Assembly: GCA_028277665.1 (NCBI GenBank)
Contig: JANQFU010000009.1
Span: 27,612 to 91,611 of the forward strand
Length of the DNA: 64,000 nucleotides
DNA from: Alphaproteobacteria bacterium
GTDB taxonomy: Bacteria; Pseudomonadota; Alphaproteobacteria; Micavibrionales; Micavibrionaceae
Reading direction: 5' to 3'
The translations under genes and the position numbers were made by a program. Position 1 is the stretch's first letter. The number at the start of each line of letters is the position of its first letter. Shown piece by piece: positions 56,237-64,000 of the stretch. The notes beneath the pieces are model-generated. The model searched no databases. It saw only the letters and a list, made by a program, of their open reading frames with translations, and was not told where the DNA came from.

Positions 56237-57160
56237 TTATGAGGGGGATCTCTGATGCGCGTGCGGTTCCGGATGGGATGTCATGCTCTCCAGAATCCGG
56301 ATGGAATCCCGTTCGTATTCGCATGCACGGGAAATTTCGCTCTGCGCAACATTGAGTTCAATTTTGGCTTGTTGAAAGAGTTTTGTCATGGCATCTGTTA
56401 TGACCTGTTTTTCCTCAGGATCTCGGGACTCAAGCATATGAAGATTTAAAATCCAGCAGAGATGAAGATCGGTACGCCGGAGCGTATTATGCGCAAGATT
56501 CAGATATGCTCTGGAGATCATGGCGGACATCTCCGCATGTCTAGAGCGGGCGCCGGAAGGGGAAAGATAGGGTTCTAATGGCGCTTCAGAAAAAGGATGA
56601 GGAGCGCCCTTCGTCGCTGCGAAGAAAATTTGTCTGACATTCAATAAATCTGCCAAGGCATCTGTGGTGCCCATCTGTTTATCTGCAATGTCATCATTAC
56701 AGGAAAACAAGCCACGATTTTTCATGAACGTGACCATTGCGTTGAGCATATTAAGAAGCTGTTCAACCTCTCCATCAGGGGGTACGGGTAAGTTTTTCCC
56801 CAGAATGTGCTCAAGCCTGTCGTGAAAAATTTCGGTGCCGGACAGCGTTGTTTTGTAAAGGCTTGCAAGATGTCCGTGCGCCATCAGCCAGTCGGCATGC
56901 GAGAGATGGAGATCGATCAGATTGTGCAAAATGTCGGTGGCGCTATCGCTGATCTCTGCCAGTTTTGTATCCAGACGCTTTCCGCGCATCTCCGGGGAAA
57001 GAACGGAAGAAAGGCTCCGGCGGTCCTTGATAAACGCCCGGACAACAGGAGAGTCAAAGTCTTTTCGCGAAACACCGGCCAGACAGGCGGATAATTCATC
57101 GAAAAGTGCCCCGGCCGCGCTTTTCATGGCCCGGATATCTGCCAGAATGTCATCTGTCAT
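56237..57160 (-). CDS. Hypothetical helical protein
   Basis: 307 residues, soluble, predicted almost wholly helical with leucine/histidine-rich stretches (I-L-H-N-L-I-D-L-H-L-S-H, L-H-L-C-W-I-L-N-L-H). No signal peptide, membrane segment or known motif is seen. It is convergent with lpdA, ten bases away. Its leader region carries A- and T-runs, the ccgggttaac motif (about 57246-57256) and a tgcaggggct palindrome-like sequence, shared with the leader of the unknown gene at 50308-51072. The proteins themselves are not clear paralogues. Function unknown. Confidence 0.6.
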   Translation of the reverse strand: MTDDILADIRAMKSAAGALFDELSACLAGVSRKDFDSPVVRAFIKDRRSLSSVLSPEMRGKRLDTKLAEISDSATDILHNLIDLHLSHADWLMAHGHLASLYKTTLSGTEIFHDRLEHILGKNLPVPPDGEVEQLLNMLNAMVTFMKNRGLFSCNDDIADKQMGTTDALADLLNVRQIFFAATKGAPHPFSEAPLEPYLSPSGARSRHAEMSAMISRAYLNLAHNTLRRTDLHLCWILNLHMLESRDPEEKQVITDAMTKLFQQAKIELNVAQSEISRACEYERDSIRILESMTSHPEPHAHQRSPS

Positions 57161-57340
57161 ATGTACGCAGTGTCCCTAGTTTTCTTTTTTGATTACATAA
57201 TGCTTTTGTAAAAAAAAAACAAGGAAATTTTTAGGCAGGGCTTCGAACCGGGTTAACAAGCGCGCCTTTTTGCAGGGGCTCCTGCAGGTTATTTGTTCAG
57301 AATTTATAGTCTTTCGCGATAAAAATTGTATACCTTCATT

Positions 57341-57401
57341 GTCATTGCGAGCGACCGGAGGGAGCGCGGCAATCCAGTAAAACTCTGGATTGCTTCGTCG
57401 G
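57341..57401. repeat. Dispersed hairpin repeat at the 3' end of flbD
   Basis: The segment contains gtcattgcgagcgaccgg, gcggcaatccag and, after seven bases, ctggattgcttcgtcgg. gcaatccag and ctggattgc pair over nine bases. It looks like the widespread proteobacterial repeat with the cores tcattgcgagcga and gcaatccag. It ends two bases before the flbD stop codon and may act as an mRNA 3' end. Confidence 0.6.
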
Positions 57402-57403
57402 GG

Positions 57404-58774
57404 TTACCCCGCACCCTGGGCCTCCGGGACGGGAACGCCGTCATCGCGGTACTGATTCAGTTTGTTCCGGAGCGTACGGATGGAAATGCCGAGGATGTTC
57501 GCGGCATGGGTCCGGTTTCCAAGGCAATGGTCGAGCGTGTTCAGGATCATATCTCGCTCGACGTCGGCGAGCGAGCGTCCGACAAGGGAGTCCACGGCGC
57601 CGGGATTGTTGACGGAAGCGGGCGGCGCAGACGGCGCGGATGCGGGCGCCGGAGGGGCAGGGGGGGCTACGGGACTTGATTCTGTGAGCTGAACGGCTTC
57701 CGTCTCGATGTCGTCCTCAAGAGAAACCAGAATGGCGCGGTGCATCGTATTTTCAAGTTCCCGGATATTGCCGCGCCACGGCGCGCGCTGCATCATTTCG
57801 AGCGCGGCGGACGAGACGGGCTTGCGCGGCAGTCCGTTCTGCTCGGCATATTTATCGGCGAAAAAGCGAGCCAGTTCCGGAATATCTTCCGGCCGTTCCC
57901 GCAGCGCGGGCAGAGCGAGATTGACGACGTTCAGGCGGAAATACAGGTCTTCGCGGAAATCGCCCTTGCGGACGCTGTCGTCCAGATTCCGGTTGGAGGT
58001 CGCCAGAATGCGGACGTCGACCTTGACGGACTCGTTGCTGCCTACGCGGGTAATCTCACGTTCCTGAAGGGCACGCAGGAATTTGGCCTGAAGCTGCGGA
58101 TGCATCTCCGAAACTTCGTCAAGCAAAAGCGTCCCGCCGTGCGCTTCCTCGAATTTCCCGAGGCGCCGTGCGCTCGCGCCGGTAAAGGCGCCTTTTTCAT
58201 GGCCGAACAGCTCGGATTCCAGAAGGTTTTCGGGGATCGCCGCGCAATTCACAGCGATGAACGGACCGTCTTTGCGCTTTGATTTGCGGTGAATATAGCG
58301 GGACATAATCTCTTTCCCGGTCCCGGACTCGCCGGTAATCAGGACGGTCGCCTCGGACGGCGCGATCCGGTCGGCCAGTTTGACGACCTTCTGCATGGCC
58401 GGAGATCCGGCGATCATCGCGCTGCTTTCCTCTGTCACGGCCTCCAGAATGGCGGCGATCAGATCAGCGTCGGGCGGCAGGGGGACGTATTCTTTCGCGC
58501 CTTCCTGAATGGCTTTGACGGCGGAGCGGGCATCGGAGCCGATCCCGCAGGCGATCACGGGGATATGAATGCGCTCGCCGTTCAGACGCTCGATAAACGC
58601 ACCGATCTTCAGCTTGACATCGATCATGACGAGATCCGCGCCCTTGCCGTTGAGAAGCGCGCCCATTGCCTGATCAACGTCTTCGCAATGCACGACCTTC
58701 GCGCCGCGCTGCAGGGCGATTTTTCCTGCCGTGCTGATATATCCCTCAAGATTGCCGATGATCATCAGGCGCAT
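57404..58774 (-). CDS. flbD: Sigma-54-dependent flagellar response regulator FlbD
   Basis: 456 residues. An N-terminal receiver-like domain (1-115) keeps the Asp52 position (V-M-I-D-V-K) but has I-I-G-N-L-E in place of the usual acidic pair after strand 1, as in Caulobacter FlbD, whose receiver is also atypical. The AAA+ domain has Walker A G-E-S-G-T-G-K-E, the sigma-54 contact loop G-A-F-T-G-A and G-G-T-L-L-L-D-E. After a Pro/Ala-rich linker comes a Fis-type helix-turn-helix (I-L-G-I-S-I-R-T-L-R-N-K). It activates late flagellar genes. It is the last gene of the fliF operon and its end touches a dispersed repeat. Confidence 0.93.
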   Translation of the reverse strand: MRLMIIGNLEGYISTAGKIALQRGAKVVHCEDVDQAMGALLNGKGADLVMIDVKLKIGAFIERLNGERIHIPVIACGIGSDARSAVKAIQEGAKEYVPLPPDADLIAAILEAVTEESSAMIAGSPAMQKVVKLADRIAPSEATVLITGESGTGKEIMSRYIHRKSKRKDGPFIAVNCAAIPENLLESELFGHEKGAFTGASARRLGKFEEAHGGTLLLDEVSEMHPQLQAKFLRALQEREITRVGSNESVKVDVRILATSNRNLDDSVRKGDFREDLYFRLNVVNLALPALRERPEDIPELARFFADKYAEQNGLPRKPVSSAALEMMQRAPWRGNIRELENTMHRAILVSLEDDIETEAVQLTESSPVAPPAPPAPASAPSAPPASVNNPGAVDSLVGRSLADVERDMILNTLDHCLGNRTHAANILGISIRTLRNKLNQYRDDGVPVPEAQGAG

Positions 58775-58801
58775 CGTCGTTGTGTCTCCATTCTTACTGG
58801 A

Positions 58802-59641
58802 TTAATCAAAATAGCGGATCCGCTTTTCAGGAGGAAGTTTGGCGTTGAGGAGCATCTCCAGCCGTCTTGGGTTTTCCTGTTTGGTGATGGAGGTCATCGC
58901 GATCAGAATGAGCGTTTTGATCATGATTTCATCCATGGAATTCCGTTCAAGCTTGGCTGCCATAGGTGCGATAATCACGGTCCCGAGAATGGCGCCGTAA
59001 AAGGTTGTCAGAAGGGCGACGGCCATTGCCGGGCCGATATTCGACGGATTGTCGAGTTCGGCGAGCATCTGGACGAGGCCGACAAGCGTTCCGATCAGTC
59101 CCATCGCCGGGGCGATTTCGGCCGCGCGCTTGAGCATGCCGGCTGCATTACGGTGACGCTCGCTGAGTGTATCGATCTCCTGTCCCAGAAGGCGGTCGAT
59201 ATCGTTCGCTTGATAACCGTCCGTAACGTATTGCGCGGCTTTATGCAGAAAGGGATCTTTCCGGAGCTCGTTTTCGGCCTGAGAGAGGGCGAGGACACCT
59301 TTGGACCGGGCGAGGGCGGACATATCCAGAAGAGTCCTTGCCATGGCTGAAGCATCCCGGCTGGAGCGAAAAAACGTCCGCCCGATGATGCCTCCCGACT
59401 TCCGAAGTTCGTCTCCGGTGTAGGAAATGGATGTGGACGCCATTGTCCCGAGAATGACGATCATAAAAGACGGCCCGTTGAGGAAATTGGCGTTGCTCTG
59501 GCCGATATAAATCGCGGCGGCAATGAGGCCCAGCGCAAATATAAGCCCGAAAAACGTTGCAAAATCGAACGAAACAAGTGGCGGGCGGACATGAATATTG
59601 ACCGGGCCTGAGGGAACGGCGCTTTGTGCTGTGTCACTCAT
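58802..59641 (-). CDS. motA: Flagellar stator-type proton channel MotA/PomA
   Basis: 279 residues. Membrane segments lie at about 24-48 and 52-70 and in a C-terminal pair (A-P-A-M-G-L-I-G-T-L-V-G-L-V and G-P-A-M-A-V-A-L-L-T-T-F-Y-G-A-I-L-G-T-V) typical of MotA/TolQ/ExbB proteins, with the cytoplasmic loop between. MotA with MotB makes the torque-generating ion channel of the flagellum. It sits between fliN and flbD on the same strand; no motB is in the window. The ion, proton or sodium, cannot be read. Confidence 0.9.
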   Translation of the reverse strand: MSDTAQSAVPSGPVNIHVRPPLVSFDFATFFGLIFALGLIAAAIYIGQSNANFLNGPSFMIVILGTMASTSISYTGDELRKSGGIIGRTFFRSSRDASAMARTLLDMSALARSKGVLALSQAENELRKDPFLHKAAQYVTDGYQANDIDRLLGQEIDTLSERHRNAAGMLKRAAEIAPAMGLIGTLVGLVQMLAELDNPSNIGPAMAVALLTTFYGAILGTVIIAPMAAKLERNSMDEIMIKTLILIAMTSITKQENPRRLEMLLNAKLPPEKRIRYFD

Positions 59642-59694
59642 AACGGGCGATCCTGTTGCATGTTAACGTCATCTTTTTATACATTTGCGCACTG

Positions 59695-60108
59695 TTAATT
59701 TCTATCCGATTTTACAATCTCTGTCATTGTGACGCCGAGTTTGTCGTCAACAACAACGACTTCTCCCCGGGCGACAAGACGGTTATTCACGTATATATCT
59801 ATAGGTTCGCCGACTTTCCGGTCCAGCTCGACTACGGCGCCCCGCCCGAGTTTCAGAAGCTGGCTGACCTGCATTTTCGAGTGGCCGAGAACGGCAGAAA
59901 CCTGTACCGGAATATCGTATATGGCCGTTACGTCACTGGCCATCGGCTCGCCGGGTGCATATTCGCGTTCTTCTTTTTGCTTCGGCGGTTCGTCGCCTTC
60001 GATTTCCGCGTAGTTGACTTCCTGACTTTCGGCAACAGCCGCGTCGGCGTCCGCGTCGTCCGAGGACAGCGTTTCCGTTACGTCTTGGTTTTCCGTGTCG
60101 TCACTCAT
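59695..60108 (-). CDS. fliN: Flagellar motor switch protein FliN
   Basis: 137 residues. An acidic, disordered N-terminal half (1-60) precedes the SpoA/FliN C-terminal domain: Y-D-I-P-V-Q-V-S-A-V-L-G, L-L-K-L-G-R-G-A-V-V-E-L-D-R, G-E-P-I-D-I-Y-V-N-N-R-L-V-A-R-G-E-V-V-V-V and L-G-V-T-M-T-E-I. It is part of the C-ring that switches rotation. It overlaps fliH by eight bases. Confidence 0.95.
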   Translation of the reverse strand: MSDDTENQDVTETLSSDDADADAAVAESQEVNYAEIEGDEPPKQKEEREYAPGEPMASDVTAIYDIPVQVSAVLGHSKMQVSQLLKLGRGAVVELDRKVGEPIDIYVNNRLVARGEVVVVDDKLGVTMTEIVKSDRN

Positions 60109-61000
60109 CCTTTAATTCCCCCGGTTCTATCTGATTTTCCGATGGCGTGCTTTTGTTGTCGTCCGTTGCCGCTGTATCCTCATTTTGCGGGCTATCGTCG
60201 GTAAACGCAAGGTCTCTCTCTGCGTCTTCGGGCGGCTGAGGCTTTTTTTCAAGATCGTCAAGCCCGAAACCACCGATTTCGCACAGGCGTTTGAGAATTT
60301 CCTCCGCCAGATCATCTGCATGCCGGATCATGCCGCCGTCGCTCCACGAAATTTCAATATCTCCCGGGCCAAGATCCGGATTCCCGTGTATGTCCAGATC
60401 CGGTATGGCGCCGATTGTGGCGGGAAGCGTAGACGTCAGGGTTTCGATGTCTTTTGTATAATCCGGATGGAGAGCTATCCGGATCTGTTGTTGTTGTAAA
60501 GGATCGGCCAGAACGTCGCTCAGGCAGGATTGCAACTCCGCAAAACCATGGCGGGCGTTCAGCGCGGGAAAAAGAATTTTAAACAGAGCCGCTGAAAGCT
60601 TCAGGGCTTCCCGTTCGTAGAGTGCGCCCCGTTCTTTTTCCTGAGCGTGAAACAGTTCAAGATTTTGCAACAAACTTGCCAAAAGGTTGGAGACGATTTC
60701 TTCCCGGGCGGATTTCGCCTCGGAAATTCCGTCTTCCCGGCCTTTCTGGTAAGCGCTGTTGCTGGCGGACTCAAGGTCGGCTTGGCTGAATGTCGGCGGC
60801 GGCGGAAGATCTTCGGAGGCAGGACTGTCTTTTTTCCGTCCGTCCGGTCCGTATTCCTCTTCATCATCAAAATTATTCAGATCGAATAAAAAACGCCGTT
60901 CCGAAAAAGCTTTCGTCGACGAGTCCATATCCGCCGCGCTGCTTTTTTCTTCTTCGTTATTTTTCTTTTTTTCTTTTTCCTCTACGGTCATCGGCGTCAA
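60101..61000 (-). CDS. fliH: Flagellar assembly protein FliH
   Basis: 299 residues. The N-terminal 100 residues are charged and disordered, and a coiled-coil region (about 95-150) leads to the FliH/SctL C-terminal part (L-K-L-S-A-A-L-F-K-I-L-F-P). The C-terminal tail beyond residue 245 is acidic and not conserved. FliH holds the export ATPase FliI. Identification rests on the position between fliG and fliN as well as the weak family pattern; it corresponds to flbE in Caulobacter. Confidence 0.85.
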   Translation of the reverse strand: MTPMTVEEKEKKKNNEEEKSSAADMDSSTKAFSERRFLFDLNNFDDEEEYGPDGRKKDSPASEDLPPPPTFSQADLESASNSAYQKGREDGISEAKSAREEIVSNLLASLLQNLELFHAQEKERGALYEREALKLSAALFKILFPALNARHGFAELQSCLSDVLADPLQQQQIRIALHPDYTKDIETLTSTLPATIGAIPDLDIHGNPDLGPGDIEISWSDGGMIRHADDLAEEILKRLCEIGGFGLDDLEKKPQPPEDAERDLAFTDDSPQNEDTAATDDNKSTPSENQIEPGELKDE

Positions 61001-61055
61001 ATACCAGATAAGAGATATATAATACGAAAAAACAACAGGATAAACAGGGGCGGGA

Positions 61056-62078
61056 TCAGTAGATCAACTCGTCTTCTTCTCCGCCTGCCGCAATAACAAT
61101 TTCCCCTCTGGCCTCGAGATCTTTTGTGACATTGACGACATATTGCTGAGATTCCTCGACCTCTTTCAGACGTACAGGGCCCATGGCGCCCATGTCTTCT
61201 TTCATGATTTTCGCCGCCCGTTCGGACATGTTTGAGAAGAACAGGTCGCGCAGGGTTTCTGTCGCGCCTTTGAGCGCCATCGGCAGTTTGTCCTTGTCCA
61301 CGGCGCGGATCAGAGTCTGGATCGACGCGGAGTCGAGTTTTGCCAGATCTTCGAAGGTGAACATCAGGCTGCGGATTTTTTCGGCTGATTCCGGTGCGAC
61401 TTTCTCAAGCTCTTCCATAAAACGGCTTTCGACCGAGCGCTCGAGCGAGTTGAAGATTTCGGCGATCAATTCGTGAGAATCCTGACGACTTGTCCGGGCG
61501 AGGTTCGACATAAATTCTGCACGGAGCGTTTTTTCAACCTCTTCGAGAACTTCTTTCTGGACGGCTTCCATCCGAAGCATCCGGTTGATTACTTCAAGCG
61601 CGAATCCTTCCGGGAGGAGAGCGAGAACGCGGGCGGCGTGATCGCTGGAAATTTTAGACAAAACAACGGCAACCGTCTGGGGATATTCTTTCTGGAGAAA
61701 ATTTGAGAGAATCTCTTCGTTTACATTTCCGAGTTTTTCCCACATGGTCCGTCCGGCCGGACCGCGGATTTCCTCCATGATCTGGGAAACCTTGTCTTCA
61801 CCGAGAACCTTGTTCAAAAGACGTTCGGTCGAATCGAGCGTACCGACCAGCGCGCTGGTCGAACTCATTTGTTCGGCAAAATCGACAAACAGGCGCTCGA
61901 CGACGGCGGCATTGACTTTCCCGAGATTGGCCATAGTCTGGGAAAGCTCCATGATTTCTTCATCGTCCATATGCTCAAAAATCCGGGATGCATATTCCTC
62001 CCCCAGAGACAGCAGGAAAATGGCGGCTTTCTCTGGACCGCTCAGGGCCCGGTAATCTTCACGAACACGTATATTCAC
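61056..62078 (-). CDS. fliG: Flagellar motor switch protein FliG
   Basis: 340 residues from a GTG start preceded by GGAG. Core features are [28 protein letters not shown], and the C-terminal torque domain with charged residues in [17 protein letters not shown] and S-E-R-A-A. FliG couples stator force to the C-ring. It lies 15 bases after fliF. Confidence 0.97.
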   Translation of the reverse strand: MNIRVREDYRALSGPEKAAIFLLSLGEEYASRIFEHMDDEEIMELSQTMANLGKVNAAVVERLFVDFAEQMSSTSALVGTLDSTERLLNKVLGEDKVSQIMEEIRGPAGRTMWEKLGNVNEEILSNFLQKEYPQTVAVVLSKISSDHAARVLALLPEGFALEVINRMLRMEAVQKEVLEEVEKTLRAEFMSNLARTSRQDSHELIAEIFNSLERSVESRFMEELEKVAPESAEKIRSLMFTFEDLAKLDSASIQTLIRAVDKDKLPMALKGATETLRDLFFSNMSERAAKIMKEDMGAMGPVRLKEVEESQQYVVNVTKDLEARGEIVIAAGGEEDELIY

Positions 62079-62093
62079 ACTTAATGCTCCCTA

Positions 62094-63755
62094 TCACGAT
62101 TCCTGATTCATCCAGCTCCGGATGACCGAGACGGTTTCGCTCGGATAGGATTCAATAATATCTTCGACTTTTTTGAGAGAGGAGGCCTTGACCTGCCCTT
62201 CCACTCTTTGCATATCAATCATCTCCTCGTCTTCCAGGCCGTTGTCGTATCCCCCCCCGTAGTCTTCCCCGGACGGGCCGGTCAGCGCCGGATTGGCCTG
62301 ACGGGCGGTCAATAAATCGGTTTCCAGGGCTTCATCGATTTCACTGCCGGATTCTGTGGCCAGAAGGCGGGCGATCATCGGTTGGAGGAAGAGCAGAACG
62401 ACGAGCACGATCATAATCGCGACGGCAATAATTTCAGCCGCGTCGATCAGTTTTGATTTCTCGAAACCGAAAAGCATGTCTTCTGCAAGAAGCTCGTCAT
62501 CAACCTCGACTTCGGCAAACTGCATGTTGACGATTTCAATCGTGTCACCGCGCTCTTCATCATATCCGACAGCGGAGCGGACGAGTGCGCGGATTTGCTC
62601 CAGTTCTTCGTTTGTCCTGGGTTCGTACGTTCTTTGGATCTCGCCTTCTTCCGTTATCGTTTCCGTATATCGTCCGTCCACAAGAACCGCGACCGACAGG
62701 CGTTTAACCTCCCCGACTTCACGAACCATGTTCCGGACCGTTTTGCTGATCTCGTAATTTGTGACTTCTTCAAGGCGGTTGTTTTCGGCAGACGGCGTCT
62801 GGTCGTCCAGCAACCCACCGGTTGCGCCGGGCAGGTTATTGCCGACGGTCACGTCTTCGGGCGGCGGTTCGCGTTCAACGTTCGATTCTTCTGTCAATTG
62901 AGATGAGCGGATAACGGCGCTGGAGGGGTCGTATATCTCTTCGTTTGTGCTGATCCGGTCGAAATTGAGGTCGGCATTTACGGTCGCCCGCACTTTGCCG
63001 TACCCGACAATCCGGGATACAAGTTCTTCTATCTGGCGGATCATCCGGCGTTCGTAGCTCAAGCGCATGTCTTCGGTCTTCATTGCGCTCAAATCATCGC
63101 CTTCGCCGACCCCCTGCGCGAGAAGCGTCCCGGCCTGATCGATGACGGCGACGTTATCCGGTTTCAGTTCCGGGACGGCGGAGGCAACCAGAGACTGAAT
63201 GGCCAGAATTTGCTGGTTGTCAACACGGTTTCCCGGGCGGATTCCCAGAAAAACGCTCGCCGAGGACGGACGCGATTCGCGGCTGAACAACTCTCTTTGA
63301 GGCAGGACGAGATGGACGCGGGCGCTGCGGATCTGCTCCATGGACGAGATCGTTCTGGCCAACTCGCCTTCCAGTGCGCGGACCTGGTTGACGTTTTGAA
63401 CGAAATTTGTTGTGCCGAAGCTTGTTTGCTGGTCGAAAAGTTCGTACCCCATCGAGCCGCCATTCGGAAGGCCGTCTTGTGCAAGAAGAAGACGCGCTCG
63501 CCCGACTTCATCTTCCGAAACCATGATTTTTGTATTGTCCGGGCTGATTTCATAACGAATTTTCGCTTCCTCAAGACGACCGGCAATGGTCGCCGCGTCC
63601 GTCCCCGACAGGTCGCTATAGAGTAGTTTGAGTTCCGGAGTGGTAACCCGAAAAGAAATGAATACGAAAAACAGGAGGAGACCGAGCATAACGGCGCCCA
63701 TAATGGCCAGCCGTGCCGGACCGAGCTGTTTGACGGTTTCCATTAATGTATTCAA
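62094..63755 (-). CDS. fliF: Flagellar MS-ring protein FliF
   Basis: 553 residues from a TTG start at 63755; AAGGA lies seven bases upstream, whereas the ATG at 63743 has no site at a proper distance. Two membrane segments (about 15-37 and 440-460) flank the periplasmic ring domains (L-Y-S-D-L-S-G-T-D-A, A-R-V-H-L-V-L-P, and S-V-A-V-L-V-D-G). The cytoplasmic C-terminus contacts FliG. It is the first gene of the operon fliF-fliG-fliH-fliN-motA-flbD. No clear sigma-54 promoter is seen in 63756-63904. Confidence 0.97.
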   Translation of the reverse strand: MNTLMETVKQLGPARLAIMGAVMLGLLLFFVFISFRVTTPELKLLYSDLSGTDAATIAGRLEEAKIRYEISPDNTKIMVSEDEVGRARLLLAQDGLPNGGSMGYELFDQQTSFGTTNFVQNVNQVRALEGELARTISSMEQIRSARVHLVLPQRELFSRESRPSSASVFLGIRPGNRVDNQQILAIQSLVASAVPELKPDNVAVIDQAGTLLAQGVGEGDDLSAMKTEDMRLSYERRMIRQIEELVSRIVGYGKVRATVNADLNFDRISTNEEIYDPSSAVIRSSQLTEESNVEREPPPEDVTVGNNLPGATGGLLDDQTPSAENNRLEEVTNYEISKTVRNMVREVGEVKRLSVAVLVDGRYTETITEEGEIQRTYEPRTNEELEQIRALVRSAVGYDEERGDTIEIVNMQFAEVEVDDELLAEDMLFGFEKSKLIDAAEIIAVAIMIVLVVLLFLQPMIARLLATESGSEIDEALETDLLTARQANPALTGPSGEDYGGGYDNGLEDEEMIDMQRVEGQVKASSLKKVEDIIESYPSETVSVIRSWMNQES

Positions 63756-63904
63756 CGTAAAATCCTTTTTTTGACGGACACGAAACTGTTTTGAAGAATT
63801 CGTTTTAGAATCAGGCAGGCAGCGAATCGATCAAAAACCAAAGTCGCTTCATTAGACTTTAATGTTTTTTTGGCGCGGGCGCAAATGTCTTGACGTATCA
63901 GCTC

Positions 63905-64000
63905 ATCCCCCGTCAAAAAGCCAAAACCAACTTGTCATCCCCGTTTTCAAGCACGACTGTCCGGAAAAAGTTAACGCGTAATCCCGGATACCAGGTCTCG
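63905..64000. mobile_element. MITE-like element, family 1, second copy (cut by window end)
   Basis: From tcatcccccgtcaaaa onward the sequence matches, in inverted orientation, the right arm of the element at 2564-2806, including ccaaaaccaacttgtcatcc, the gactgtccgg-type block and gttaacgcg-aatcccgg. The last bases contain aggtctcg, which also occurs in the core of the first copy. The element continues beyond the window. Confidence 0.75.

Noticed and set aside
57230..57260. T-arm-like sequence (ggttcgaagcc on the minus strand)
   Set aside because: The flanking stem does not pair and no acceptor, D- or anticodon arm is present, so it is not a tRNA.
63756..63904. Search for a sigma-54 promoter upstream of fliF
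   Set aside because: No TGGCAC-N5-TTGC-like pair at proper spacing was found on the minus strand.

Overview
The window looks like chromosome of an alphaproteobacterium of moderate GC content. The evidence is gene order that is typical of the class: nuoJKLMN-birA-coaX-rnj-proS, yebC-ruvCAB-ybgC-tolQRAB, fliFGHN-flbD, an NDUFS4-type complex I accessory subunit, a DUF3126 protein and an NDUFAF5-like methyltransferase near comF and ubiH. A Micavibrio- or Rhodospirillales-like lineage is a guess; nothing here fixes the order. Respiratory complex I, pyruvate formate-lyase with an FNR-type site, and PagL together suggest a motile, Gram-negative, facultatively anaerobic cell.

Layout. 1-2.5 kb: the end of a cut-off unknown gene and two tandem, paralogous secreted proteins of unknown function. 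2.5-9.2 kb: housekeeping genes (DUF3126, carA, NDUFS4-like, tRNA-Arg, an esterase, guaC, gloB) interspersed with two families of small palindromic, MITE-like repeats and an AT-rich non-coding island. 9.2-18.8 kb: a methyltransferase pair, one of them a 915-residue fusion with an unusual architecture, then comF, ubiH, grxC, a nitrilase-family enzyme, coaBC, phaR and a cyclic-nucleotide-binding protein. 18.9-27.6 kb: a giant AsmA-like protein, a divergent PiT-type permease, carB and pagL. 27.7-38.8 kb: the distal complex I genes nuoJ-N, then birA, coaX, RNase J, a secreted unknown and an archaeal/eukaryotic-type proS. 38.8-46.6 kb: a YmdB-like phosphoesterase, yebC, ruvCAB and the Tol system up to tolB, with pal absent from its usual place. 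46.7-51.1 kb: the pyruvate formate-lyase module under a likely FNR-type site. 51.2-57.2 kb: an internally deleted Fic gene, a composite repeat, a DegP-type protease, a deaminase-like protein, lpdA and an unknown helical protein. 57.4-63.8 kb: the flagellar basal-body operon fliF-fliG-fliH-fliN-motA-flbD on the minus strand. The window ends inside a second copy of the first MITE family.

The strongest leads for something undescribed are four. First, the 915-residue protein combines a SAM methyltransferase with what look like two decayed NUDIX-like modules and an acidic tail. Second, an archaeal/eukaryotic-type prolyl-tRNA synthetase sits where alphaproteobacteria normally carry the bacterial type. 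Third, two or three palindromic repeat families sit at operon boundaries and supply stop codons and leaders. Fourth, a Fic-family gene has lost exactly its catalytic core but keeps an open frame. All functional statements come from reading motifs and gene order; no database search was run.
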